Of a stretch of 64,000 bases of DNA, positions 32,901 through 44,296 are shown piece after piece. The translations under genes were made by a program, and so were the position numbers. Source of the DNA: Stackebrandtia nassauensis DSM 44728 (GTDB lineage: Bacteria > Actinomycetota > Actinomycetes > Mycobacteriales > Micromonosporaceae); the NCBI RefSeq assembly GCF_000024545.1, contig NC_013947.1:6696001-6760000 (forward strand), given 5' to 3'. Each line of letters starts with the position of its first letter. Within the stretch, counting starts at the first letter, position 1. The notes under the pieces were generated by a model. The model was not told the origin of the DNA and searched no databases. It saw only the letters and a list, made by a program, of their open reading frames with translations.

Positions 32901-34781
32901 TCACGGGACGCCCGGCAATGCATCAAAATCCACGCTGACCTGGGAATCCTCCTGCCAGCGCACCGTCACCAGGCCCCCCGACACGCTCACCCGGGCCGCG
33001 TCCAGCCACTCGGCCACCGCCGCCTCGGCGTCCTGGGTGTGAGCCAGGACATGCAACGCGGCGAAGATCCGCCCCTCACCCCCGACCAGTTGCGGGGCCG
33101 AAGCGTTGTCGCCCAAGGCGTTGACGGCGGTGAACGTGTCCGAGATCGCACCCTGGTCGTAGCCGAGCAACCCGATCACGGCGCTCGTCAGTCCGTCGGC
33201 GTCGCTCACCCAGGCCCAGCCGTCCCCGGCGTCGGACGCCAGCGGCCGGTCGTCGGCGATGAGCTGACCGGCTTCGCGGACCCGGACGGCCGTCCCGGCG
33301 TCGACGCGGTGGATCCGGACCTCGAACCGGCCGGACACGACCGAGGCCGAGGTGACCGTGCCGGTGTCGAAGCGGTTGCGGGACAGCGCGGAGGTGTCGC
33401 CGACGTGGTGGTGGTCGATGCCCCGGCGACGCGACTCGCGGCCTTGCGCGTCGATGACGACGAACTCACCGTCGGCGCCCTGCTCGAACGCGGCCCCGTG
33501 CCCGGCGGCGGTGTGGGTCGAGTAGCCGTACTTGATGTACACCGGATCCGGGTCGGGGGTGCCCGCGGTGATCTTGTCGCTGCCGTGGTTGAGCAGCCGG
33601 ACGATGCCGTCGGCGGCGGTGGACTGCAACAGCCAGCCCGCGCCCGGCAGCGCCACGACCGCGTCGCCGCGTTCGACGGGTTGCGGCGTCTCCGGCGCGG
33701 CCCACACCGCGTGGTCGGTGGGCAGCGCCAGGCCCAGGAAACCCATGCCCGCGAACAGCGGCGAGCCCGGACCGGAGTAGTACTGGGTCAGCGGCAGGTA
33801 CTCGCCGCCGCGCCAGCCCAGCGAGGGCGGGCCGTCGGCGCCGACCCCGGCGTCCACGAAGTACTTCAGGGTTCCCGAGGCGATCCGGCGCACCGCGCCG
33901 GGGTCCTCGGTGGCGGCGCCGGTGAACTGGCCCAGCCACAGCGGGGCCAGGGTCGCGGTCCGGTAGGTCAGCGACCGTCCCTGCTGCACCGGGGAACCGT
34001 TGCTTCCGAACATGAGACCGTACGAGCGCAGGAACGCGGCCAGCCGCTGCCGCCACCGCCAGGCGCCGTCGGGGTCGCGATCGCCGACCATGTCGTACCA
34101 GGCCCACAGGAACGGGTGGATCACCCAGGCGTTGTAGTAGTCGATGTTGCGGCGCTGGCCGTCGGTGTACCAACCGTCGCCCAGGTGCCAGGACTCGACC
34201 CAGCGGACGTCGGCGTCACTGCGATAGGCCGAGGTGTCGACGCCGACCGAGGACAGGAACGCCTCCACGATCGCGGTGAACAGCACCCAGTTGTTGGGCC
34301 AGGCCTTGCGGGACGCGTGGTGGGCCAGCCAGTCGACGATCGGCTCCCGCTGCCGGTCGTCGAGCCGGTCCCACACCTGTTCCCGGCACAGGTGCAGCCC
34401 CAGGGCGATGTTGGCGGCCTCCACGATCGGCTGCGTCTTGCCGGTCAGCGGCGGGACGCAGTCGACGCCGCGCAGCCAGTTCTCGTCCCCGCCGGGCTCG
34501 GTGCCCGCGATCAACCCCTGCGCGTACCGCTCGGCCAGGTTCAGCGCGTCGCCGCCGCCGGCGATGCGGGGCGCGGCGATCAGGAAGCTGCGGGCGTAGC
34601 CCTCCAGCGCGTCGGATTCGGGACCCGAGGACGCGTGCCGTCCCGGGATGCGGAACAGGGCGTGTCGCGGTGAAGCGTGACGCAGCGCCTGCGTGAGCCA
34701 ACCGTCCGCCACCGTCTCCCAGTGGGCGCGGGTGTAGCCGGTGAGCGGGGAAATGGTGGTGTCGAGTGACGGAAGCCGCAT
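32901..34781 (-). CDS. DUF2264 family protein
   Basis: A 626-residue cytosolic protein. The first 400 residues match DUF2264: YARSFLIAAPRIAGGG, WPNNWVLF, DGWYTDG and NIDYYNAWVIHPFLWAWYD, a Trp/Tyr-rich alpha/alpha-toroid typical of carbohydrate-active proteins. The last 200 residues are a beta-rich domain. Members are thought to act on plant or mucin-type sugars, often unsaturated uronides, but few are characterised. ATG 34781 is chosen; a TTG six codons upstream is the alternative. No transporter or regulator for sugars lies next to it. Confidence 0.78.
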   Translation of the reverse strand: MRLPSLDTTISPLTGYTRAHWETVADGWLTQALRHASPRHALFRIPGRHASSGPESDALEGYARSFLIAAPRIAGGGDALNLAERYAQGLIAGTEPGGDENWLRGVDCVPPLTGKTQPIVEAANIALGLHLCREQVWDRLDDRQREPIVDWLAHHASRKAWPNNWVLFTAIVEAFLSSVGVDTSAYRSDADVRWVESWHLGDGWYTDGQRRNIDYYNAWVIHPFLWAWYDMVGDRDPDGAWRWRQRLAAFLRSYGLMFGSNGSPVQQGRSLTYRTATLAPLWLGQFTGAATEDPGAVRRIASGTLKYFVDAGVGADGPPSLGWRGGEYLPLTQYYSGPGSPLFAGMGFLGLALPTDHAVWAAPETPQPVERGDAVVALPGAGWLLQSTAADGIVRLLNHGSDKITAGTPDPDPVYIKYGYSTHTAAGHGAAFEQGADGEFVVIDAQGRESRRRGIDHHHVGDTSALSRNRFDTGTVTSASVVSGRFEVRIHRVDAGTAVRVREAGQLIADDRPLASDAGDGWAWVSDADGLTSAVIGLLGYDQGAISDTFTAVNALGDNASAPQLVGGEGRIFAALHVLAHTQDAEAAVAEWLDAARVSVSGGLVTVRWQEDSQVSVDFDALPGVP

Positions 34782-34951
34782 TTGGCAAACGCTATCCAAG
34801 GTTTCGGGTATGTGTCCAGTTGGGGGGCGCTACCTGGATGAATAGTTGTGCTGCTGGCCTCACATCGGCATTGCGGGCAAGATAGGGAAGGTCCGCCGGA
34901 CTATCGTTTTCCGGTCGACTGGTTGCGTTCGCCCGACCGAAAGAGTCTCCC

Positions 34952-35641
34952 GTGCTTTACAAAACGCTGCAATGGACAGTGGCACCCGTAATCCGCGCGG
35001 CTTGGCGTCCGGACTTCGAAGGGCGCGAACACATTCCGGAAGAGGGACCGGCGATTCTGGCCTGCAACCACCTGTCGGTCGCGGACCACTACTTCCTCGC
35101 CCTTGCCACCTCGCGGCACATCGCGACCATGGCCAAGATCGAGTACTTCATGCGCCCCGGCCTCAAGGGCAAGCTGATCGGGGCGACGGTGCGCGGGCTG
35201 GGCCAGGTGGCCGTCGACCGCTCCGGCGGCCGCAAGAGCGCCCAGGCGCTCGGCCCCAGCGAGCAGGTGCTCCAGAACGGGCAACTCTTCGCGATCTTCC
35301 CCGAGGGCACCCGCAGCCCGGACGGCAAACTGCACAAGGGCCGCACCGGCGTGGCGCGACTGGCGCTGTCCAGCGGCGCCCCGGTCATCCCCATCGGGCT
35401 GACGGGTACCGACGAGGTGCTGCCCTTCGGCACCACCCGCCCCCGGCTGGCCAAGGTCAGCGTCCGGATCGGCAAGCCGCTGGCGTTCACGAAGTACGCC
35501 AACTCGCTGGCCCCGGACCGGATCACGCTGCGGGCGGTGACCGACGAGATCATGGCGGCGATCGCCGACCTGTCGGGCCAGGAGTACGTCGACACCTACG
35601 CGCGACGTCGCCAGGTCAACAGCGAACCCCCATCGGAGTGA
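34952..35641 (+). CDS. plsC: 1-acyl-sn-glycerol-3-phosphate acyltransferase (PlsC family)
   Basis: A 229-residue acyltransferase with the catalytic HX4D motif NHLSVAD (His40, Asp45) and the substrate motif FPEGTRSPDG, followed by GVARLALSSGAPVIPIGL. It should transfer a fatty acyl chain to lysophosphatidic acid at the inner membrane; related actinobacterial paralogues may use other acceptors. GTG 34952 is the start; the preceding GAAAGAG is a modest ribosome site. A VOC gene follows 31 bp later on the same strand. Confidence 0.88.
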   Translation: MLYKTLQWTVAPVIRAAWRPDFEGREHIPEEGPAILACNHLSVADHYFLALATSRHIATMAKIEYFMRPGLKGKLIGATVRGLGQVAVDRSGGRKSAQALGPSEQVLQNGQLFAIFPEGTRSPDGKLHKGRTGVARLALSSGAPVIPIGLTGTDEVLPFGTTRPRLAKVSVRIGKPLAFTKYANSLAPDRITLRAVTDEIMAAIADLSGQEYVDTYARRRQVNSEPPSE

Positions 35642-35672
35642 CCGGGCCGCGACCTCGTGGCAGGATCGCCTG

Positions 35673-36080
35673 ATGCTGCAATTCACCGACGTCATCATCG
35701 ACTGTCCCGACCCGATGAGGCTGGCGGCGTTCTACGCCGAGCTGACCGGTCGCCCGGTCAAGGACGACAGCACCGACCAGTGGGCCGGGATCAAGTTCGG
35801 TGAGATCGAGCTGGCGTTCCAGCGGGTGGACGACTACCGGCCGCCGAACTGGCCCGACGACGAGCATCCCAAGCAGTTCCACCTCGACTTCGAGGTGGAC
35901 GAGATCGAACCCGAGCAGCGCCGCGTCGTCGCGCTGGGGGCGAGGCTGCGGAAGGACTTCATCGGGCCCGAGGGGTTCGGCTGGCAGATCTACACCGACC
36001 CGGTGGGGCATCCGTTCTGTCTGTGTCGCAACAAGGGTGTGAAGTGGCAGGACGGCAAGGCGGTCTGGCCGCGGAAGTAG
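35673..36080 (+). CDS. VOC (glyoxalase-like) family protein
   Basis: A 135-residue two-module VOC fold: FTDVIIDCPDPMRLAAFYAE opens the first beta-alpha-beta unit and QFHLDFEVDEIEP the second, ending with the DPVGHPFCLC strand. This actinobacterial subgroup (glyoxalase-6-like) has no assigned substrate. It follows plsC closely and may be cotranscribed. Confidence 0.8.
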   Translation: MLQFTDVIIDCPDPMRLAAFYAELTGRPVKDDSTDQWAGIKFGEIELAFQRVDDYRPPNWPDDEHPKQFHLDFEVDEIEPEQRRVVALGARLRKDFIGPEGFGWQIYTDPVGHPFCLCRNKGVKWQDGKAVWPRK

Positions 36081-36185
36081 TCGCGGAGACGTCTTTCAGG
36101 TCCAGGACGGTTTACACGCTTCGGTCAGTCAATTCGCTGTGTTGACCGATGACCGGGTGGCGACTGTCCGCATAGGCTCGTTGAC

Positions 36186-36815
36186 ATGCCCACCACGTCA
36201 CAGTCAGCGAGCGACCTCCCGGCGACCCGTCCGATTTCCACTGTTGCTTCGGTTGCCGCCGCCGTAGTTGGTGTCGCCGCCTTCTTCGGTGCCGGGTGGT
36301 GGCTCTTTCTGTCCTTCGGTGCCGCATTCTTCGCCGACGACACCAGCTCGTCGGTTTTCCTCGCCCACGCGGCGGTGCTCTTCATCGCGCTTGGCGCGGC
36401 GGCAATCGGGATCGCGCGGGGACGCTACTTCGCCTGGCTGGCGGCGGTGTCGGGCTGCGCCGCCACGGTCGGCGCTGGCCTGACGCAGCTGGTCGAAGAT
36501 CTCCGCGTCGAGCCCCCGGTGGATGCCACGGACGCCTTCCTTGAAGGCGCGATGATCATCCCCGCCGCCGTCGCGGCCGCGGCCGTCATCCTGCTGTGGC
36601 TGCGCGGCGTCCGCGACTGGTGCTCGTCGAGAAGCGGTGTCGTCTGGCTGATTCCGGTGCTCGGCCTCGTCATCGCGGGCGGCGTCGGCGTTCCGCTCGT
36701 CTTCGGCTCGTCCTTCAAGTTCGTCGTGGGCGTCGGGGCAGCCGCCGCTGTCGTCGCCGGACTGATCAGCTTCGCCGCCACGCGGCGCCAGCCAAGCGAC
36801 TCCAAGCCGGAATAG
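36186..36815 (+). CDS. Six-helix membrane protein, unknown function
   Basis: The 209-residue product has a hydrophilic head of about 15 residues and six evenly spaced hydrophobic helices with very short loops, and a polar loop (EDLRVEPPVDATDAF) between helices 3 and 4. No motif recognised. No ribosome site precedes ATG 36186, which lies in TTGACATG; leaderless translation is possible. It converges on another small membrane protein. Confidence 0.65.
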   Translation: MPTTSQSASDLPATRPISTVASVAAAVVGVAAFFGAGWWLFLSFGAAFFADDTSSSVFLAHAAVLFIALGAAAIGIARGRYFAWLAAVSGCAATVGAGLTQLVEDLRVEPPVDATDAFLEGAMIIPAAVAAAAVILLWLRGVRDWCSSRSGVVWLIPVLGLVIAGGVGVPLVFGSSFKFVVGVGAAAAVVAGLISFAATRRQPSDSKPE

Positions 36816-36870
36816 GCGGAACCGCGCCGGGCTACAGCCAGCCGCGCCGGGCCAACGTCGCGGCCGCGAG

Positions 36871-37293
36871 TTAGCGGCGCCGGGCCAGCAACGCCGAGGC
36901 GACGACCGCTGCGACCCCCGCGATCACGAGCAGCGCGGCGGTCGCCAGCTGGCCGATCCGCCAGTACTGGAAGTCGTTGCCCAACGAAGCCGAGGCCGCG
37001 TCCAGCAGCACATCGATCGCCCGCCACAGCGCCGCGCCCGTCAGCACGAAAGCGACGACGTGAACACCCTGGCCACCGCGCCGCAGTCGCAGCGCCACGT
37101 ACCCGAAACCCAACGCCAGCAAGCCGTCCAGCGCCACCGTCTTCAGGCCGAAGAAGTCCAGCGAACCCGCCAGCACGGCCGTGGACTTCGCGTCCAGGCC
37201 GGTCAGCAGCAGGTAGGCCACGCAGGTCCCGGCCAGCAGCAGTGTCGCGGCCTTGGGTGGCTTGCCCACGGCCGCAGGGGTTTCGGTCGTCAT
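36871..37293 (-). CDS. Four-helix membrane protein, unknown function
   Basis: 140 residues from ATG 37293 with four hydrophobic segments (about 17-35, 38-66, 76-96, 115-136) and a C-terminal ARRR. No family recognised. It begins 22 bp after the fumarase stop, on the same strand, so it probably rides on the fumarase transcript. After its TAA stop the same frame goes on for 12 codons (ending LARRGWL) to a TAG, possibly an older C-terminus. Confidence 0.6.
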   Translation of the reverse strand: MTTETPAAVGKPPKAATLLLAGTCVAYLLLTGLDAKSTAVLAGSLDFFGLKTVALDGLLALGFGYVALRLRRGGQGVHVVAFVLTGAALWRAIDVLLDAASASLGNDFQYWRIGQLATAALLVIAGVAAVVASALLARRR

Positions 37294-37315
37294 CAAGAAA
37301 ATCCTCTGGGGACGC

Positions 37316-38959
<1,644 letters not shown>

Positions 38960-39008
38960 AACGGGCCAGGCTATACCGCGCCGCAGCCGTTTCCGGCGGC
39001 GGTCAGGC

Positions 39009-40067
39009 TCACTTCTTGTCCTTCTCCGACGGGTCCTTGTTCAGGTAGTCGGGGTGGTCCTTGAGCCACTGCGAGAGCGTGTCGTCCTTGATCGCGTCGA
39101 ACAGCGAATCGGCGTCCTGCTTCTGCTGGCCCTCCTGGATCACGACGTAGGAGATGCCGTCGATGGTCTGCGACTCGCTGGGGAGTTTGACGCTCTCCAT
39201 GTCGCCCGCCTTGATGCCGCGCAACGCGATGGCGTAGTTGGACGTCTTGATGCCGCCCAGGTCCAGGATCAGCTGCTTGCCGACCTGGTCGATGAGCCCG
39301 CCGACCTTGGTGGGGTTGCTGACGTAGCCCTGCTTGTCGGCTTCCTTCAGCAGTTGCTTGACGAAGTGCTGCTGCATCCGCTGACGGCCGTAGTCGCCGT
39401 CCGGCCAGGCGTAGCGCTCCCGGACGATCGCCAGCGCGTCGTCAGGCTTGTAGCGCTGGCAGCCCTTCTTGTAGACGCCGCCGTGTTTGGTGTCGAGGTC
39501 GTGCGGCAGGCACAGGTCGATGCCGCCGAACTCCTTGACGACGTCGAGGAAGCCCTCGAAGTTGACCAGCGCGACGCCGTCGAACTCGACGCCGAAGTTG
39601 TTGGTGATGGTCTTGGCGAGGTTGGCGGCGCCGTCCTTGGGTTTGGAGCCGCCGTAGGTGTAGGAGGCGTTGATCTTGTCGGTGCAGGGCTGGCCGTCAC
39701 CGCAGTCGGGGATCTCCACCCGCAGGTCGCGCGGGATCGACACGATGTTGGCCTGCTCGAGGTCCTTGTCGATGTGCAGGATCATGATCGTGTCGGCACG
39801 GGCGGGTTCGCCGGACTTGGGTCGCAGGTCGGCCCCGACCATGAGCAGGTTCAGCGGGCCGTCGACCTCCCCGTCGGCGTCCTTGTTGCCGAGGATGTCC
39901 TCCTGCTGGATGCTGTCGATCTTGTTCAGCAGGGTCTTGCCGAAGGCGATGGCTCCGCCGGACAGCACGAGGAGGACGCAGCCGAGGCCGAGGACGATCT
40001 TCGACCACAGCGGCGCCTTCCTGGGCCGGGCGTATTTCGCCAGGCGGCCTGAGGTGCGTTCTGCCAC
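39009..40067 (-). CDS. LytR-CpsA-Psr (LCP) family ligase, copy 1
   Basis: 352 residues: short basic head, one membrane helix (about 20-42), then the outer LCP domain. LCP hallmarks are [40 protein letters not shown] and [23 protein letters not shown] enzymes move an undecaprenyl-linked glycopolymer onto peptidoglycan. Closely related to copy 2, sharing whole segments such as [11 protein letters not shown] and [11 protein letters not shown], so a tandem duplication. GTG 40067 fits; an upstream TTG at 40106 is possible. The acidic/Lys C-terminal tail is specific to this copy. Confidence 0.87.
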   Translation of the reverse strand: MAERTSGRLAKYARPRKAPLWSKIVLGLGCVLLVLSGGAIAFGKTLLNKIDSIQQEDILGNKDADGEVDGPLNLLMVGADLRPKSGEPARADTIMILHIDKDLEQANIVSIPRDLRVEIPDCGDGQPCTDKINASYTYGGSKPKDGAANLAKTITNNFGVEFDGVALVNFEGFLDVVKEFGGIDLCLPHDLDTKHGGVYKKGCQRYKPDDALAIVRERYAWPDGDYGRQRMQQHFVKQLLKEADKQGYVSNPTKVGGLIDQVGKQLILDLGGIKTSNYAIALRGIKAGDMESVKLPSESQTIDGISYVVIQEGQQKQDADSLFDAIKDDTLSQWLKDHPDYLNKDPSEKDKK

Positions 40068-40138
40068 TGAAAACCACGCTCCGTCGAGGGGATTGACAAC
40101 CGACAATCAACGTTACCCGGCCGTGACAAAGATAAACG

Positions 40139-40155
40139 GGTCACAATTTGGTCAC
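40139..40155. promoter_or_regulatory. Direct repeat GGTCAC x2 upstream of LCP copy 1
   Basis: GGTCAC occurs at 40139-40144 and 40150-40155 with an 11-bp period (GTGACC-n5-GTGACC read on the minus strand), 72 bp before the LCP copy 1 start. Two same-face half-sites one helical turn apart suit an OmpR-family regulator. MtrA, which controls cell-wall genes, binds repeats of this general kind; the assignment is tentative. Confidence 0.3.
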
Positions 40156-40232
40156 CTTCGCGGCGTTTTCGCAGGTGAACCCGGAATTGACGGTCCAATA
40201 ACGACAGTTGAACGGCGGGGTTGCTCGCACCT

Positions 40233-41318
40233 TCAGTCGTCCTTGTTGACCCATTCGTTGTTCTCGGGGATCCATTTGTCCAGGTCGTCGGAGCGGATCG
40301 CCTCGTACAGCCGGTCCGCCGTCTCCTGTTGCTCCCCCGGCTGCGTGACCACGTACGACACGCCCTCGATGTCGGCCGGTTCGGAGGGGATCTTCACCGT
40401 GGCCAGCGCCTCGGGCTTGATCCCGCGCAGCGCGAAGGCGAAGTCGACGGGGGTGTGCCCGCCCAGGTCGAGGGTCAGCTGGTCGCCGATGCGGGCGATG
40501 AGGTCGCCGACCTTCGTCGGATCGGACAGGTAGCCCTTCTCGGCGGCGCGCTTGAGCAGCTGTTTCACGAAGTGCTGCTGCATGTGCTGACGGCCGTAGT
40601 CGCCGATGCCCCAGGACGGGTCGAACTCCGGGTTCGTCGGGTCGTAGGCGTAGCGCTCCCGCACGATCCCCAGCGCGTCGGCGTAGCCGTAGTCGTTGCA
40701 GCCCTTGGGGAAGGTCTGCCCCTTCGCGTGCGCCGGGGTCATCTCCATCGGCAGGCACAGCTCGACGCTGCCCAGCGTCTTGACCACGTCCAGGAAGCCC
40801 TCGAAGTTGACGATGGCGGCGCCGTCGAAGCTGACGCCGGTCAGATGGGTGACGGTCTCGGCCAGGTTCGACACCGAGCCCTCCACCGAGGGCCCGCCCG
40901 CCGGGTAGGCGTCGTTGATCTTGGTCTGGCAGGGGCTGGAGAACAGGGTGCCGCAGTTGGCGATCTCGACGCGCAGGTCGCGCGGGATCGACACGATGGT
41001 GGCCTCGGTGAGGCTGGAGTTGACGTGCAGGACCATGATCGAGTCGGTACGCGCCTCGGCCTTGGAACCGACCCGCTGGTCGGTGCCGATCATGAGGAAG
41101 TTCAACGGCCCCTTGATATCGCCGCCGCCCCCAGAGTTGCCCAGCAGGTCCTTGCTGTGCACGGAGTCGTTGACCTTGTCGAGCATCATCTTCGTGTACC
41201 CGACGGTGACCATCGAGGCTGTCATGAGCACGGCACCGGTCCCGACCAGGACCTTCGCCCAGACCGGGGACCGCGGACTGACAGCGCGCCGCCTGCCTCG
41301 TCTGCCCATGTCGCCCAT
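40233..41318 (-). CDS. LytR-CpsA-Psr (LCP) family ligase, copy 2
   Basis: 361 residues with a basic head (MGRRGRRRAVS), one membrane helix (about 22-44) and an LCP domain: [47 protein letters not shown] and [19 protein letters not shown]. It is the nearest paralogue of copy 1. Two cysteines (ANCGTLFSSPCQ) may form a disulfide outside the membrane, and the same pair is seen in copy 1 ([10 protein letters not shown]). ATG 41318 overlaps GAGG; ATG 41309, with GAGG nine bases upstream, may be the real start. Confidence 0.87.
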   Translation of the reverse strand: MGDMGRRGRRRAVSPRSPVWAKVLVGTGAVLMTASMVTVGYTKMMLDKVNDSVHSKDLLGNSGGGGDIKGPLNFLMIGTDQRVGSKAEARTDSIMVLHVNSSLTEATIVSIPRDLRVEIANCGTLFSSPCQTKINDAYPAGGPSVEGSVSNLAETVTHLTGVSFDGAAIVNFEGFLDVVKTLGSVELCLPMEMTPAHAKGQTFPKGCNDYGYADALGIVRERYAYDPTNPEFDPSWGIGDYGRQHMQQHFVKQLLKRAAEKGYLSDPTKVGDLIARIGDQLTLDLGGHTPVDFAFALRGIKPEALATVKIPSEPADIEGVSYVVTQPGEQQETADRLYEAIRSDDLDKWIPENNEWVNKDD

Positions 41319-41417
41319 CCTCGCTTACTCGCCGTAAGCGGGCACCATAACCGGATAAACGCGCGCGAATGTAACCGCCTCAAGGCTTTCAGTGAAAACT
41401 GCTGGTCAATGCCGCTG

Positions 41418-42566
41418 TCAGGAGCCCTTGACGTCCTTGGGATGGTCCTTGGCCCAGGACGCCATGTCGTCGGCCGCGATGGCCTTGTACAGCGCCGAGG
41501 CCTTCTCCTTGTCGGACTCCACGATGCTCTGGCCAGTGGCCTCGTCGTAGCCGTTGGGGATGTTGGGACTGACCATGAAGACCAGGTCCTTGGAGCGCAG
41601 GCTCGACAGCGACACCCCGGTGGAGATCAGGTCGAACTCCTTGTCCACCTTCACCGCGTCGGTGACCGAGGACAGGAAGTCGGTCAGCGAGCCGGGCGAG
41701 GTGATGATCCCCGCGCTGGTCGCCTTGTCCATCATGGCCTTCAGCAGTTCGCGCTGGTGCCGCATCCGCGCGAAGTCGCCCTCGTTGAACTGCTTGCGCT
41801 GCCGGACGTAGTCCAAAGCGGACTCACCGTCGAGGGTCTGCTTGCCCGCCTTCCAGGTCCGGGGTTCCTTGCCCTTGTACTTGTGGATCGAGGTGAGCTT
41901 GCCGGGCGTGGCGTAGTCGGGGGCGTCGGCCTCCTCGACGTTCATCGTGACGCCGCCCAGCGCGTCGACGACCTTGATGAGTCCATTGAAGTCGATCTCG
42001 ATGACGTGGTCGATGTGGACGTCGGTGTAGCCTTCGACGGTCTGCACCATCAGCGGGACGCCGCCGAAGAACGACGCCGAGTTGAGCTTGTTCTTGCCGC
42101 CGCCCCAGTCGCCGGCGGCCGGGACGTTCACCCACAGGTCGCGCGGCAGCGAGATCATGTACGCCTTCTCGCCGTTGGACGGCACGTGCGCGATCATGAT
42201 CGTGTCGGCGCGGCTGTCCTTGGTGGAGTCGGGGTTGCGGGAGTCGCTGCCCAGCACCAGGATGTTGAGCCCGTCGTCGTCCTCGGGCCGGTCGCTGACG
42301 CCGTCGAAGGCGTCGAAGCGGTCCAGGCCGCTGTTGAGCGACTTCGCGTAGCCCCAGGCGCCGATCCCGCCGAGCGTGAAGATCAGCGAGACGACCAGAC
42401 AGGTCAGTACCACCATGCGGGCGGTGTTGGTCGGCGGCTTCACCCGCGGTCCGCCGCCACCGCCGTAGGTCTTGCCGGAGTACTGGTGACCACCGGTGGC
42501 ACGCGGCCCCGACGGTACGCGCGCGCTGGCGCGGGGACGGTCGGAACCGGAGCGGTAGCTACTCAT
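41418..42566 (-). CDS. LytR-CpsA-Psr (LCP) family ligase, copy 3
   Basis: 382 residues; the longest head of the three copies (about 50 residues, Gly/Ser/Arg-rich), a membrane helix (about 51-73) and an LCP domain of the more usual type: ILVLGSDSR, SRADTIMIAHV, YMISLPRDLWV, KLNSASFFGG and DYVRQRKQFNEGDFARMRHQ. It lacks the cysteine pair of copies 1 and 2 and is clearly more distant, so it may use a different glycopolymer. It is the first of the three in transcription order and lies 68 bp after the sugar-phosphate transferase gene. Confidence 0.88.
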   Translation of the reverse strand: MSSYRSGSDRPRASARVPSGPRATGGHQYSGKTYGGGGGPRVKPPTNTARMVVLTCLVVSLIFTLGGIGAWGYAKSLNSGLDRFDAFDGVSDRPEDDDGLNILVLGSDSRNPDSTKDSRADTIMIAHVPSNGEKAYMISLPRDLWVNVPAAGDWGGGKNKLNSASFFGGVPLMVQTVEGYTDVHIDHVIEIDFNGLIKVVDALGGVTMNVEEADAPDYATPGKLTSIHKYKGKEPRTWKAGKQTLDGESALDYVRQRKQFNEGDFARMRHQRELLKAMMDKATSAGIITSPGSLTDFLSSVTDAVKVDKEFDLISTGVSLSSLRSKDLVFMVSPNIPNGYDEATGQSIVESDKEKASALYKAIAADDMASWAKDHPKDVKGS

Positions 42567-42634
42567 CCGTACAAGATTAGGCGGCGATCCTTAAAGCGCC
42601 TCACAGGAACGTGCCGTGTCTCGCGGTGACCGCG

Positions 42635-44203
42635 CTAGTACGCGCCCCGGCGGCGCAGCACGACCGCGATGGTCCGCAGCAGGATCTGCAGGTCGGTGGT
42701 CAGCGACCAGTTGTCGACGTAGAACAGGTCGAGCCGCACCGCGTCGTCCCAGGACAGGTCGGACCGGCCCGAGACCTGCCACAGCCCGGTGATGCCGGGC
42801 CGCACCAGCAGCCGCCTGCGGACGTCGCCGAGGAAGTCGCCGTTGTCGGCGGGCAGCGGCCGGGGACCGACCAGCGACATCTCGCCCTTGAGCACGTTGA
42901 TCAGCTGCGGCAGTTCGTCCAGCGAGGTCTTGCGCAGGAACTTCCCGGCGCTGGTGACGCGCGGGTCGTCCTTGATCTTGAACAGCAGCCCGTCGGACTC
43001 GTTCTGCATCATCAACGCCGCCTGTCGTTCCTCGGCGTCGATGTACATGGTGCGGAACTTCCAGCAGTGGAACGTGCGGCCCTCCATGCCGACCCGGGGC
43101 TGCCGGAAGAACACCGGTCCGGGGCTGGTGGCCTTGATGTAGATCGCGATGGCGGCCAGCACCGGGGTCAGCAGCAGCAGGCCCACGGCGGCGGTGATCC
43201 GGTCGAGCACGTTCTTGACCAGCCAGGACAGGCCGGACAACGTGGGTTCCTCCACGTGCAGCAGCGGCAGTCCCTCGACCGGGCGGATGTGGACGCGCGG
43301 CCCGGCGATGTCGGTCAGCTGCGGCGCCACCACGAGATCGCGGCCGGTGCCCTCCAGCTGCCAGGCCAGCCGGCGCAGTTCACCGGGTTCGGTGCTGGCG
43401 CTGCCGCACACCGCGATGGTGTCGGCGTCCAGGTCGGCGGCCAGTTCGACCACGTCCCGGTTGGAGAAGATCGGCACCGGGGTCTCCAGGCCGCGCACCG
43501 ACGCGGCGCCCTCGGTGAGGTAGATGCCCACCGGGACCATGCCCGCGTAGGTGGTGCGGGTGACGGCGTTGTGCACTTCGATGGTGTCGGGGTAGGCGCC
43601 GACCAGCAGCATCCGCTGGATCGCCCGGCCCTTGGCGCGCAGCGAGTGCAGCACCCGGCGGGCGCCGAACCGCAGCAGCGAGATGTTGATGAACGCGACT
43701 CCCAGCGCGGTGAACAGCGCGGCACGGGAGACGTTGGTCTTGGTGAAGACGGTCAGGATCGCGACCACCGACACGATGATGGCCGCCGAGCGCACCACGC
43801 GTTTGAACTCGTCGGTGCCGATGCCCAGGTAGCGGCGGTCATAGGCGCCGTTGCCCCACAGCACCAGCACCCAGGTCAGCGGCAGCAGCCAGTAGGCGAC
43901 GATGTAGAACATCGGCGAGATGCTGGAGACGCCGTCGCGGACGACGTAGAAACCGGCGGCCGGGGTGTCGATGAGGTCGGAGAACCTGCTGATGACGCTG
44001 ACGGTCAGCACCGAGGCGATCAGCGCGGCCATGTAGTCGAAGGCCAGCAGCAGCAGCACGTACGGTCCATGCCAGGTGGAGGCTCTGGAGTTGAGCATCC
44101 ACGCCGATCGCGGCACACCTTCAGTCACCGGCTCGACGTTCACGTTCACCCGCGTCTCGGTCAGGCGGCGTCCGGAATATGGACGCTGCAGGCTTGTTGT
44201 CAC
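42635..44203 (-). CDS. Polyprenyl-phosphate sugar-1-phosphate transferase (WbaP/PST family)
   Basis: 522 residues: five N-terminal membrane helices (about 25-165), a Rossmann-like CoA_binding_3 domain (about 170-320), and a C-terminal Bac_transf domain with SPGPVFFRQPRVGMEG, FHCWKFRTMY, KTSLDELPQLINVLKGEMSL and VGPRPLPAD. It primes glycopolymer synthesis by adding a sugar-1-phosphate to undecaprenyl phosphate. GTG 44203 has AGAGGA six bases upstream. It is followed on the same strand by the three LCP genes, which would attach the finished polymer. Confidence 0.9.
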   Translation of the reverse strand: MTTSLQRPYSGRRLTETRVNVNVEPVTEGVPRSAWMLNSRASTWHGPYVLLLLAFDYMAALIASVLTVSVISRFSDLIDTPAAGFYVVRDGVSSISPMFYIVAYWLLPLTWVLVLWGNGAYDRRYLGIGTDEFKRVVRSAAIIVSVVAILTVFTKTNVSRAALFTALGVAFINISLLRFGARRVLHSLRAKGRAIQRMLLVGAYPDTIEVHNAVTRTTYAGMVPVGIYLTEGAASVRGLETPVPIFSNRDVVELAADLDADTIAVCGSASTEPGELRRLAWQLEGTGRDLVVAPQLTDIAGPRVHIRPVEGLPLLHVEEPTLSGLSWLVKNVLDRITAAVGLLLLTPVLAAIAIYIKATSPGPVFFRQPRVGMEGRTFHCWKFRTMYIDAEERQAALMMQNESDGLLFKIKDDPRVTSAGKFLRKTSLDELPQLINVLKGEMSLVGPRPLPADNGDFLGDVRRRLLVRPGITGLWQVSGRSDLSWDDAVRLDLFYVDNWSLTTDLQILLRTIAVVLRRRGAY

Positions 44204-44296
44204 CACACATCCTCTAGAACCGGGGAACTCGGAAACCGTCCGGGTTCGCCGCCCGGTTCGGCGCATGGGAGCACCCTAGCCTGCCATGGTCCCGCC

